64,000 bases of DNA from Pseudaminobacter sp040045035 (GTDB taxonomy: Bacteria > Pseudomonadota > Alphaproteobacteria > Rhizobiales > Rhizobiaceae), in contig NZ_JBDZDS010000002.1 in the NCBI RefSeq assembly GCF_040045035.1, forward strand, positions 124,001 to 188,000, in the 5' to 3' direction. The notes under the pieces were generated by a model, which saw only the letters and a list, made by a program, of their open reading frames with translations, searched no databases and was not told the origin of the DNA. A program made the position numbers and the translations under genes. Shown in pieces: positions 24,984 to 33,282 of this stretch. Within the stretch, counting starts at the first letter, position 1; every line of letters begins with the position of its first letter.

Positions 24984-25009
24984 AGCGAGGGGCTCACCAG
25001 CCCCTCGCT
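24984..25009. terminator. Perfect 11-bp hairpin between the binding-protein gene and the TetR gene
   Basis: AGCGAGGGGCT (24984-24994) pairs completely with AGCCCCTCGCT (24999-25009) across a CACC loop. No T tract follows, so it may be a weak or Rho-assisted terminator, or may protect the 3' end of the high-demand binding-protein message and lower tetR expression. Confidence 0.55.
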
Positions 25010-25024
25010 GGAAACGATCTGACG

Positions 25025-25684
25025 ATGAGTCACGATAACGCTGAGACTTCGGAAAACGGCGAACTGAGCGCGCGCGAGAAGGTTCTCGATCGCCGCCGGC
25101 GCATTCTGGCGGCCATCAGGGATGCTGCGATCGACGAGTTTGCGAGCAAGGGCCTGGTCGGCGCCTCCACTCAGGCCATCGCCCAGCGCGCCGGCCTGAC
25201 CAAGCCGCAGTTGCACTATTACATCTCCAGCAAGGAAAAGCTCTACGAGGACATTCTCGTCTACATTCTCGATGAATGGAAAGAGATGTTCATCAGTGCC
25301 TCGACCAGCGACGATCCCGCTCAGATCATCCGCGCCTACATCCATAAGAAACTGGAATACGGGCAGAAGAATCCCAAGGCGTCGCGTCTGTTCACCACGG
25401 AAATCGCCAACGGCGCGCCGTTCCTCAGCCGGCACTGGGCGCAGTACCAGGCCTCAACCCAGCAGGCGGTGAAGCTGATCCAGTCCTGGGTCGACCAGGG
25501 GCTCATTCGGCCCGTCGATCCGCTGCTGTTCCAGATGCACATCTGGGCCGTGACGCAGCACTATGCCGACTTCGAGGTCCAGATCCGCAGCTTCATGCAG
25601 CTGAGCGACAACGAGGAGCTCGACATGGTCCGCGCCGAGGACGAGGTGACCGCCCTCTTCCTGCGCGCCTGCGGCCTTCAGTAA
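25025..25684 (+). CDS. TetR-family regulator, RutR-like
   Basis: DNA-binding repressor of about 219 residues. The N-terminal helix-turn-helix reads STQAIAQRAGLTKPQLHYYISSKEKLY. The C-terminal domain resembles the YcdC/RutR ligand domain: IKKLEYGQKNPKASRLFTTEI-like, LFQMHIWAVTQHYADFEVQ. RutR senses uracil or thymine; this protein may sense a related ring compound, the pathway substrate. It probably controls the divergent promoters through the palindrome at 18564-18577. The start ATG lies 53 bp after the binding-protein stop. Confidence 0.87.
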   Translation: MSHDNAETSENGELSAREKVLDRRRRILAAIRDAAIDEFASKGLVGASTQAIAQRAGLTKPQLHYYISSKEKLYEDILVYILDEWKEMFISASTSDDPAQIIRAYIHKKLEYGQKNPKASRLFTTEIANGAPFLSRHWAQYQASTQQAVKLIQSWVDQGLIRPVDPLLFQMHIWAVTQHYADFEVQIRSFMQLSDNEELDMVRAEDEVTALFLRACGLQ

Positions 25685-25794
25685 ACCGTTGTTATCCCAA
25701 CCATAGCTTGGCGCCGTCTTCCGTGCCCGGCTCCCCACCCCACGCGCGGCCTTGCCGCCGCGACCTCACAAAATCGAATTCGAAAGGCCCATCA

Positions 25795-26115
25795 ATGCCG
25801 CGCATCATCTACATCACCCATGACGAGCAGCGCTTCGAGGTCGAAGCCACCAACGGCGCGACCGTCATGGAGACAGCGATAAAGGCCGCCGTGCCTGGCA
25901 TCGAAGCCGAATGCGGCGGCGCCTGCGCCTGCGCCACCTGCCACGTCCATGTCGATCCCGCCTTTGCGGAGGCTGTCGGCGAGGCCGGGCCGATGGAAGC
26001 CGACATGCTCGACTTCGCCTGGGAGCCCGGTCCAAATTCGCGCCTGTCGTGCCAGCTCAAGGTAAGCGACGAGTTGGACGGCCTCGTCGTGCGCATTCCC
26101 GAAAGGCAGAGCTGA
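25795..26115 (+). CDS. [2Fe-2S] ferredoxin, adrenodoxin type (catabolic copy)
   Basis: Small electron carrier of 106 residues. Cluster ligands are Cys40, Cys46 and Cys49 (ECGGACACATCH) and Cys86 (RLSCQ), the C-x5-C-x2-C...C pattern; Cys44 is extra. It lies 110 bp after tetR and aligns without gaps to the ferredoxin at 50349-50669. A ferredoxin reductase of the matching class is encoded at the other end of the locus (17175). The pair would normally feed an oxygenase, but none is present in the window. A small hairpin (CACAGGT/ACCTGTG, 26127-26142) follows. Confidence 0.9.
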   Translation: MPRIIYITHDEQRFEVEATNGATVMETAIKAAVPGIEAECGGACACATCHVHVDPAFAEAVGEAGPMEADMLDFAWEPGPNSRLSCQLKVSDELDGLVVRIPERQS

Positions 26116-26359
26116 CCAGCCCGCCCACAGGTGAACCTGTGCCGCGCGCAAAGAAGCGGCGCCGGTAGATTGCTCGGTTGAGTAGACTTTCAGGGCGCGG
26201 GCCACGCGCGCCGCGCCCAAATCGGCTACGCAACGCATGTGCCCTGTGACACTGGCAGGGCTTGCGTAGTCCGGCGGCAAATGATTTACGGGCGAACTCC
26301 CCTGCGGGCGCAACCTATGACGTAGTGCCCCCACAAATCCCCTTGGGTCCCGTAAAAGC

Positions 26360-27982
26360 ATGATTCGTCTCGAAAACATCGGCAAGCAGAACGGTAAGCA
26401 GATCGTGTTTATCGAGGCCTCCGCAGCACTGCAGAAGGGCGAGAAGGTCGGTCTCGTCGGTCCCAACGGCGCCGGCAAGACAACGCTCTTTCGAATGATC
26501 ACCGGTCAGGAGCAGCCCGACGAGGGCCAGGTGGCCGTCGATCGCGGCGTGACCATCGGCTATTTCAGCCAGGACGTCGGTGAAATGTCCGGCCGCAGCG
26601 TCGTGTCCGAGGTCATGGACGGTGCCGGCCCCGTCAGCGCCTTGATAGCCGAGATGAGCGAGCTGGAGACCGCAATGGGCGATCCCGAGCGGGCCGACGA
26701 GATGGACGACATCATCACCCGCTACGGCGAGGTGCAGGCACGCTTCGAGGAACTGGACGGCTATTCCCTGGACGGGCGGGCCCGCGAAGTGCTTGACGGT
26801 CTCGGTTTCAGCCAGGAGATGATGGACGGTGACGTCGGTGCCCTGTCGGGTGGCTGGAAGATGCGCGTTGCGCTCGCCAGGATCCTGCTCATGCGCCCAG
26901 ACGTCCTGCTGCTCGACGAACCGAGCAACCACCTCGATCTGGAGAGCCTGATCTGGCTGGAGGAGTTCCTCAAGGGCTATGAAGGTGCCCTGCTGATGAC
27001 TTCTCACGACCGCGAGTTCATGAACCGCATCGTCAACAAGGTGGTGGAAATCGACGGCGGCAGTCTGACGGCCTATTCGGGCAACTTCGAGTTCTACCAG
27101 CAGCAGCGGGCGCTCGCCGACAAGCAGCAGCAGGCCCAGTTCGAACGCCAGCAGGCAATGCTGGCCAAGGAAATCAGCTTCATCGAGCGTTTCAAGGCCC
27201 GTGCCTCGCACGCCGCGCAGGTGCAAAGCCGCGTGAAGAAGCTTGAGAAGATCGACAAGGTCGAGCCGCCCAAGCGCCGCCAGACGATTACCTTCGAGTT
27301 TCAACCGGCGCCCCGTTCGGGCGAGGACGTGGTCACGCTGAAGAACGTGCACAAGCGCTATGGCAGCCGGATCATCTACGAGGGCCTGGATTTCCAGGTC
27401 CGCCGCAAGGAGCGCTGGTGCATCATGGGCGTCAACGGCGCGGGCAAGTCGACGCTGCTGAAGCTGGCAGCCGGCGCCGCCGAACCGGACACTGGCACGG
27501 TCGCTCGCGGTCCCAGCGTGAAGATGGGCTACTTCGCCCAGCACGCCATGGATCTGCTGGACGGCGACCGCACCGTGTTCCAGACGTTGGAAGACTCCTT
27601 CCCGCAGGCAGGACAGGCGCCGCTGCGCGCCCTTGCCGGCTGCTTCGGGTTCTCCGGCGACGAGATCGAAAAGAAGTGCCGGGTCCTGTCAGGGGGCGAG
27701 AAGGCGCGGCTTGTCATGGCGAAGATGCTGTTCGATCCGCCGAACCTGCTCGTGCTGGACGAGCCCACCAACCACCTGGACATGGCGACCAAGGAGATGC
27801 TCATCACTGCCCTGTCGCAGTATGAGGGCACCATGCTGTTCGTCTCGCACGACCGACACTTCCTGGCAGCGCTCTCGAACCGCGTGCTGGAATTGACGCC
27901 CGAGGGCATTCACGCCTACGGCGGCGGCTACACGGAGTATGTGGAGCGAACAGGACAAGAAGCGCCCGGCTTGAGAAGCTGA
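26360..27982 (+). CDS. ABC-F family ATPase (Uup/YbiT/EttA-like)
   Basis: Soluble protein with two nucleotide-binding domains and no membrane segments; such proteins act on ribosomes or translation rather than transport. It has 540 residues. Domain one has Walker A GPNGAGKT, signature ALSGGWKMR and Walker B VLLLDEPSNHLD. A charged linker (about residues 245-310, QQQRALADKQQQAQFERQQ) is followed by domain two with GVNGAGKS, VLSGGEKAR and LVLDEPTNHLD. Both sites look competent. The 244 bp before it hold only short inverted repeats. Confidence 0.92.
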   Translation: MIRLENIGKQNGKQIVFIEASAALQKGEKVGLVGPNGAGKTTLFRMITGQEQPDEGQVAVDRGVTIGYFSQDVGEMSGRSVVSEVMDGAGPVSALIAEMSELETAMGDPERADEMDDIITRYGEVQARFEELDGYSLDGRAREVLDGLGFSQEMMDGDVGALSGGWKMRVALARILLMRPDVLLLDEPSNHLDLESLIWLEEFLKGYEGALLMTSHDREFMNRIVNKVVEIDGGSLTAYSGNFEFYQQQRALADKQQQAQFERQQAMLAKEISFIERFKARASHAAQVQSRVKKLEKIDKVEPPKRRQTITFEFQPAPRSGEDVVTLKNVHKRYGSRIIYEGLDFQVRRKERWCIMGVNGAGKSTLLKLAAGAAEPDTGTVARGPSVKMGYFAQHAMDLLDGDRTVFQTLEDSFPQAGQAPLRALAGCFGFSGDEIEKKCRVLSGGEKARLVMAKMLFDPPNLLVLDEPTNHLDMATKEMLITALSQYEGTMLFVSHDRHFLAALSNRVLELTPEGIHAYGGGYTEYVERTGQEAPGLRS

Positions 27983-28129
27983 TCCTCGGAGGTGATGCGG
28001 CCGAGATGCCACCAGCCTCAATTGGGGTTCTTTCAGGTAGGCAGTTCGTTCCGCCTCCACGGTCCTGCAACCTTTGCCGAGCGATCGGTATTGTAGCTGT
28101 TTGAGCAAGCCGTCCGCTCTGGAGGGAAC

Positions 28130-29662
28130 ATGCGCATCAGGCTGCACGAGATCGCCCTTGTTCTGTTGCTGCTGATCGGCGGCATTCAATCGGCCCTGGC
28201 GGAGACAGCCGAGCGGCCGGCGCCCGAGCGGCCGGCTCCCTCGGGAGGGATCTTGTCGCTCCTCCCGCCCCCGCAGACCTCCGAGCACCTGATCAAGGCT
28301 GCAGGGCGCACGCTTTACTATCAGGCCAAGGCCGGCACCCTGCCGTTGCTGTCCGGCAAGGGCGAGGTCACCGCTCAAATATTCTATGTCGCTTACGCAC
28401 TTCACCCCGAGGCAAACCGGGAACCGGATACCCAGCGCCCCATCACCTTCGTGTTCAATGGCGGCCCGGGAGCGGCCTCCGTATATCTCCATCTCGGCGC
28501 GCTCGGTCCGCGCGTCGTGGCGACGGCCGATGATGGCGGCTTCCTGCCCCCGCCGCAAAGATTGCTGGACAATCCGAGCACCTGGCTCGACATGACCGAT
28601 CTTGTTTTTGTGGACCCTGTCGGAACCGGCTACAGCCGCGAAGCGCCTGGCCAGGAGGCGAACAGTTTTTGGGGCGTCAAACAGGACGCCTCGGCGATGG
28701 GCGCCTTCATCCGGCTTTATCTTGCACAGGAAGGCCGCACCGGATCACCGGTCTTCCTTGCAGGCGAAAGCTACGGCGGGTTTCGCGTCGCGCTACTTGC
28801 CAACACGCTTCAGGAAGATGTCGGCATCAGCCCGAGCGGGATCGTGCTCATCTCGCCGGCGCTTGAGTTCGCATTCCTTCGTCCCGACGAATTCCAACCG
28901 CTTCACTGGGCGCTTGAGCTTCCCTCGCTGGCGGCCGTGCGCTTGCGCAGCGAAGGCATAACCGGCTCCGCCTTCATGGTACAGTTGGCCGAGGTCGAGC
29001 GCTACGCGCTCGGCGACTATCTCGTCGCGCTCTCCCGCGGACTTGAGCAAGGCGGGCGTCTGGCCAGCATGCGCGTCGCTGAAATCACCGGCCTGCCCCT
29101 CGAACTCGTCCAACGAAATTTTGCGCGCATTCCGACCGCGCTGTTCGCCAAGGAGTTCGCGCGCAAATACGACGAAGTTCTCAGCCCCTATGACGGCACG
29201 ATTGAAACGGCAGATATCGTTCCGAACAGTGCCGGACTTGTCGGCCCCGACCCGGTACTTGACCGCAGCGTGCCGGTACTCGGATCTGCCTTCGTCAGAT
29301 ACGTGCGTGACGAATTGAACTTCCGCACGGATCTGACTTATCGCGTTCTCAACCGCGAAATCAGCAGCAAATGGGATTTTGGGATCAACCCGACCCGCCA
29401 AGGCTACGCCGGCGTGATGGACGACCTTCAGCAGGCACGCTCGCTAAATCCGGCAATGAGCGTGCTGATTGTCAACGGCTACACCGACCTCGTGACCCCC
29501 TATTTGATCTCGGCCTATCTCGCGGGCCAACTCCCTTCGCTTCGCGGCGCAAAGCCCATCCGCGTGGACGTGCTGCAAGGGGGACACATGATGTATTTCA
29601 GACCCGATAGCCGAAGCGCGTTGAAGAAGGTTGCGGCCGAGCTTTACCAAGCCCCGCACTGA
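28130..29662 (+). CDS. Secreted serine carboxypeptidase, peptidase family S10
   Basis: Exported alpha/beta-hydrolase peptidase of 510 residues. A signal peptide (about residues 1-24, ending QSALA) precedes a proline-rich stretch. The catalytic serine is Ser214 in GESYGG, the oxyanion motif is FVFNGGPGAASVY, and VFVDPVGTGYS is typical of the family. The acid is in NGYTDLVTPY and the histidine in GGHMMYF, so the triad is complete. S10 enzymes are commoner in eukaryotes but occur in several Proteobacteria. The ribosome site GGAGGG lies close to ATG 28130. Confidence 0.9.
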   Translation: MRIRLHEIALVLLLLIGGIQSALAETAERPAPERPAPSGGILSLLPPPQTSEHLIKAAGRTLYYQAKAGTLPLLSGKGEVTAQIFYVAYALHPEANREPDTQRPITFVFNGGPGAASVYLHLGALGPRVVATADDGGFLPPPQRLLDNPSTWLDMTDLVFVDPVGTGYSREAPGQEANSFWGVKQDASAMGAFIRLYLAQEGRTGSPVFLAGESYGGFRVALLANTLQEDVGISPSGIVLISPALEFAFLRPDEFQPLHWALELPSLAAVRLRSEGITGSAFMVQLAEVERYALGDYLVALSRGLEQGGRLASMRVAEITGLPLELVQRNFARIPTALFAKEFARKYDEVLSPYDGTIETADIVPNSAGLVGPDPVLDRSVPVLGSAFVRYVRDELNFRTDLTYRVLNREISSKWDFGINPTRQGYAGVMDDLQQARSLNPAMSVLIVNGYTDLVTPYLISAYLAGQLPSLRGAKPIRVDVLQGGHMMYFRPDSRSALKKVAAELYQAPH

Positions 29663-29739
29663 GCCGGCCAAGCGGAGCTATCCTCGGAACAAATCGGCTT
29701 CCCGGGGTGTTGATGTCCATTGATCACTTTTGAGGGAGC

Positions 29740-30009
29740 ATGAAAATGCGCAACACCGTCATTGCGATGATTACGATGGCAGCGCTCGCGGGCTGCACCC
29801 AGACCGAGAGAGGCGCGTTCGTCGGCGGCGTCAGCGGCGCGGTAATCGGCGGCGCGGTGTCGAATGATGTCGGCGGCGCGCTCGTTGGCGGCGCCATTGG
29901 CGCAACGACCGGAGCGCTCATCGGCAGAGCGAGCGAACGCGGACGGTGCTTCTATCGCAACAGTCGCGGCTACCGATACGTTGCCCCCTGCCCGAGCGGC
30001 TACTGGTAA
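29740..30009 (+). CDS. Glycine-zipper lipoprotein
   Basis: An 89-residue envelope lipoprotein. The lipobox LAGC gives a mature Cys near residue 19. A glycine-zipper stretch follows (GGVSGAVIGGAVSNDVGGALVGGAIG), which forms membrane-packing helices. The C-terminus is basic and aromatic (CFYRNSRGYRYVAPCPSGYW) with two more cysteines. ATG 29746 is an alternative start two codons later. Confidence 0.82.
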   Translation: MKMRNTVIAMITMAALAGCTQTERGAFVGGVSGAVIGGAVSNDVGGALVGGAIGATTGALIGRASERGRCFYRNSRGYRYVAPCPSGYW

Positions 30010-30074
30010 CCGAGACAAAAATCGCTACGGCCCGACCTGCAATTCGGGGGCCGACGCCAAAGGCCGCAAAATTG

Positions 30075-30101
30075 AAAAGCCGGGCTTGCGGCCCGGCTTT
30101 T
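30075..30101. terminator. Bidirectional terminator between the glycine-zipper gene and hupB
   Basis: AAAAGCCGGGC (30075-30085) pairs perfectly with GCCCGGCTTTT (30091-30101) over a five-base loop. Both strands end in T4, serving the plus-strand lipoprotein gene and the minus-strand hupB. Confidence 0.9.
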
Positions 30102-30124
30102 CGGTACTCGGCGTGACCGATAGC

Positions 30125-30397
30125 TTAGTTCACAGCGTCCTTCAGACCCTTGCCAGCCGTGAACTTGGGCACGGTGCGGGCGGGGATCTGAACTTCCGCG
30201 CCGGTCTGCGGGTTGCGGCCGGTCGAGGCGGCCCGCTTTGATACGGTGAAATTTCCGAAGCCGACGAGACGAACGTCGCCACCCTTCTTCAATTCGCCGG
30301 TGATGACGGAAAACACCGCCTCGACGGCGGACTGCGCATCACCCTTGGAGAGCTTCGCAGCTTCGGCGACGGCAGACACCAATTCGTTCTTGTTCAT
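30125..30397 (-). CDS. hupB: DNA-binding protein HU
   Basis: Nucleoid-compacting dimeric protein of 90 residues. MNKNELVSAVAEAAKLSKG is the usual HU N-terminus, and the beta-arm region reads VGFGNFTVSKRAASTGRNPQTG with the DNA-intercalating proline (NPQTG). The ATG at 30397 has GGAAGG upstream (ATGGAAGGAAATTTTTATG). The open frame reaching to 30661 lacks HU similarity before this. It sits next to lon, the normal order in alphaproteobacteria. Confidence 0.95.
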   Translation of the reverse strand: MNKNELVSAVAEAAKLSKGDAQSAVEAVFSVITGELKKGGDVRLVGFGNFTVSKRAASTGRNPQTGAEVQIPARTVPKFTAGKGLKDAVN

Positions 30398-30526
30398 AAA
30401 AATTTCCTTCCATGAGAAAACCGGGACATGAGACTCAACCGGCAAGGATGGAACTTTAGGAAGAACATCAGCCGCAACCAAGTCGGAAAGTCCGAAATCC
30501 CTTGGAATTCTGCGGTTTTTCAACGA

Positions 30527-30553
30527 AAAAGCCGGGCGCAAGGCCCGGCTTTC
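30527..30553 (-). terminator. Terminator of lon
   Basis: Read on the minus strand, AGCCGGGC and GCCCGGCT (30531-30538 and 30544-30551) pair and are followed by T5 (complement of 30526-30530). It lies 33 bp beyond the lon stop. Confidence 0.82.
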
Positions 30554-30585
30554 CCTGTCTTTGTCAAAATTGCCCCAAGGGCGCC

Positions 30586-33000
30586 TCAATGAGCGAGCGT
30601 CTTGCCTGCCTCGTCCACCGCTTCCGCCTTGGAAGCCGGGGCCTCCACGGGCTCGACCCACTCGATCGGCTCGGGCATCCGCACTAGGGCGTGGCGCAGA
30701 ACCTCGCCGACGCGGCTGACCGGAACGATCTCCATTCCGCTCTTCACGTTGTCCGGAATCTCCGCCAAGTCCTTGGCGTTCTCTTCCGGGATCAGCACCT
30801 TCTTGATGCCGCCGCGGAGAGCCGCGAGCAGCTTTTCCTTCAGGCCGCCGATGGGCAGGACCCTGCCCCGCAGCGTGATCTCGCCGGTCATCGCCACATC
30901 TGCCCGAACCGGAATGCCGGTCAGGACCGAGACGATTGCCGTGGCCATGGCCACGCCTGCCGACGGGCCGTCCTTGGGCGTGGCGCCTTCCGGAACGTGT
31001 ACGTGAATGTCACGCTTGTCGAACAGCGGCGGCTCGATGCCGAAGTCGATAGCCCTGCTGCGGACATAAGATGCCGCAGCCGAAATCGACTCCTTCATCA
31101 CGTCGCGCAGATTGCCGGTGACGGTCATCCTGCCCTTGCCGGGCATCATGACGCCTTCGATCGTCAGCAACTCGCCGCCGACCTCGGTCCACGCCAGACC
31201 GGTGACGACACCGACCTGATCGTCCGCCTCGACCTGGCCGAAGCGGAAGCGCGGCACGCCGAGATAGTCCGAGAGGTTATCGGGCGTGACCTTGATCGAC
31301 TTCTTCTTGGTCCGGATGATCTCGGTCACGGCCTTGCGCCCGAGCTTCATCAGCTCGCGCTCCAGGCTGCGAACGCCGGCTTCTCGCGTGTAAGTCTGGA
31401 TGATCCCGCGAATGGCGTCCTCGCTGACCGAAAACTCCTTCGGCTGCAGCGCATGATCGCGAACCACCTTGGACAGCAGATGCCGCTTGGCGATCTCGAC
31501 CTTCTCGTCTTCCGTGTAACCGGCGATACGGATGATCTCCATGCGGTCCATCAGGGGCGCAGGGATGTTCAGCGTATTGGCGGTCGTCACGAACATGACG
31601 CTCGACAGATCGTACTCGACCTCCAGGTAGTGATCCATGAAGGAGGAGTTCTGTTCCGGGTCGAGAACCTCAAGCAGCGCCGAAGACGGATCGCCACGGA
31701 AGTCCTGGCCCATCTTGTCGATCTCGTCGAGCAAGAAGAGCGGGTTGGACTTCTTGGCCTTCTTCATCGACTGGATGACCTTGCCGGGCATCGAGCCGAT
31801 ATAGGTCCTGCGGTGACCGCGGATCTCGGCCTCGTCACGCACGCCGCCAAGCGCCATGCGCACAAACTCGCGCCCGGTCGCCTTGGCGATCGACTTGCCG
31901 AGTGAGGTCTTGCCCACGCCGGGAGGGCCGACGAGGCACAGGATCGGCCCCTTCAACTTCTTCTGCCGGCTCTGGACGGCCAGATATTCGACGATGCGGT
32001 CCTTGACCTTGTCGAGACCGTAGTGGTCGTGGTCCAGCACTTCCTGGGCGAGCTTCAGGTCATGCTTGACCTTGGAGTTCTTGCCCCAAGGGATCGACAG
32101 CAGCCAGTCGAGATAGTTGCGCACGACCGTGGATTCGGCCGACATCGGCGACATCGACCGCAGCTTCTTCAACTCGGCCTCCGCCTTCTCGCGGGCCTCC
32201 TTGGAAAGCTTGGTCTTCTTGATGCGCTCTTCGATCTCGGCGGCCTCGTCGCGGCCGTCCTCGCCCTCGCCGAGCTCCTTCTGGATCGCCTTCATCTGCT
32301 CGTTGAGGTAGTACTCGCGCTGCGTCTTCTCCATCTGGCGCTTGACGCGCGAGCGGATGCGCTTTTCCACCTGCAGCACGGAAATCTCGGCTTCCATGAA
32401 GCCCATGGCCTTTTCAAGCCGCTCGCGCACGGAAAGCGTGCCGAGCATCTCCTGCTTCTCAGGGATCTTGATCGCAAGATGCGAGGCGACCGTGTCGGCG
32501 AGCTTGGAATAGTCGTCGATCTGGCTGGCCGCACCGACAACCTCGGGCGAAATCTTCTTGTTCAGCTTCACATAGTTCTCGAAGTCCGCGATGACCGAAC
32601 GCGCCAGCGCCTCGATCTCGATCTCCTCCTCTTCGGGTTCGGAGAGCGCGGTAGCCGTGGCTTCGTGGAAGTCGGCGCGATCGGTAAAGCCGGTGATCTG
32701 CGCACGCGAAGCGCCTTCGACCAGCACCTTCACAGTGCCGTCCGGAAGCTTCAGAAGCTGCAATACGTTGGCGAGCGTTCCGACCGTATAGATCGCATCC
32801 GGCTCGGGATCGTCATCCGCTGCATTCATCTGGGTCGCGAGCAAAATCTGCTTCTCTGCGCCCATGACCTCTTCCAGCGCCTTGATCGACTTTTCACGCC
32901 CGACGAAGAGCGGCACGATCATGTGCGGAAATACAACGATGTCGCGCAGTGGAAGAACCGCGTAGACGCCGTCGCCGGAAGACCTGGTTGTTTTGGCCAT
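30586..33000 (-). CDS. lon: ATP-dependent protease Lon
   Basis: Cytoplasmic AAA+ serine protease that removes misfolded proteins and regulators; in Caulobacter it degrades CcrM, DnaA and SciP. It has 804 residues. The N-terminal domain starts AVLPLRDIVVFPHM, Walker A is GPPGVGKTSLGKS and the sensor region TTANTLNIPAPLMDR is intact. The catalytic serine is Ser680 in DGPSAGVAMA, with the lysine in GLKEKLLAALR. A non-coding 282-bp stretch separates it from clpX. Confidence 0.97.
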   Translation of the reverse strand: MAKTTRSSGDGVYAVLPLRDIVVFPHMIVPLFVGREKSIKALEEVMGAEKQILLATQMNAADDDPEPDAIYTVGTLANVLQLLKLPDGTVKVLVEGASRAQITGFTDRADFHEATATALSEPEEEEIEIEALARSVIADFENYVKLNKKISPEVVGAASQIDDYSKLADTVASHLAIKIPEKQEMLGTLSVRERLEKAMGFMEAEISVLQVEKRIRSRVKRQMEKTQREYYLNEQMKAIQKELGEGEDGRDEAAEIEERIKKTKLSKEAREKAEAELKKLRSMSPMSAESTVVRNYLDWLLSIPWGKNSKVKHDLKLAQEVLDHDHYGLDKVKDRIVEYLAVQSRQKKLKGPILCLVGPPGVGKTSLGKSIAKATGREFVRMALGGVRDEAEIRGHRRTYIGSMPGKVIQSMKKAKKSNPLFLLDEIDKMGQDFRGDPSSALLEVLDPEQNSSFMDHYLEVEYDLSSVMFVTTANTLNIPAPLMDRMEIIRIAGYTEDEKVEIAKRHLLSKVVRDHALQPKEFSVSEDAIRGIIQTYTREAGVRSLERELMKLGRKAVTEIIRTKKKSIKVTPDNLSDYLGVPRFRFGQVEADDQVGVVTGLAWTEVGGELLTIEGVMMPGKGRMTVTGNLRDVMKESISAAASYVRSRAIDFGIEPPLFDKRDIHVHVPEGATPKDGPSAGVAMATAIVSVLTGIPVRADVAMTGEITLRGRVLPIGGLKEKLLAALRGGIKKVLIPEENAKDLAEIPDNVKSGMEIVPVSRVGEVLRHALVRMPEPIEWVEPVEAPASKAEAVDEAGKTLAH

Positions 33001-33236
33001 TGTCTAACCTTTCATGTCGCGGCCGCACCTTGGCCAACCGCGAATCTCATATTAACGGCCGCGTACCGTTCCGCCTACCACCGTTTGCATAGTGGCTTCA
33101 GCACGGAATAAGTCCACGGCCTTCAGTTCGTTAGTTGGATGCACGGCAAACAAAGATCAAGGGTAAAGCACGAAACCGTGCTCATTCATTGACTGCGGAC
33201 AGGCATTCGTCTTTCGGAGCGGCAGCTCCAACAGGA

Positions 33237-33258
33237 AACGGCGCCTCGCGGCGCCGTT
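33237..33258 (-). terminator. Probable terminator of clpX
   Basis: AACGGCGCC (33237-33245) pairs with GGCGCCGTT (33250-33258) over a four-base loop, just downstream of the clpX stop on the minus strand. Only a short T3 follows, so it is weaker than the other terminators. Confidence 0.55.
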
Positions 33259-33282
33259 GTGTTGTCTGGGCGGGGAGCGCAA

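Noticed and set aside
26127..26142. Terminator after the catabolic ferredoxin
   Set aside because: CACAGGT/ACCTGTG forms only a seven-base stem with a two-base loop and no T tract.
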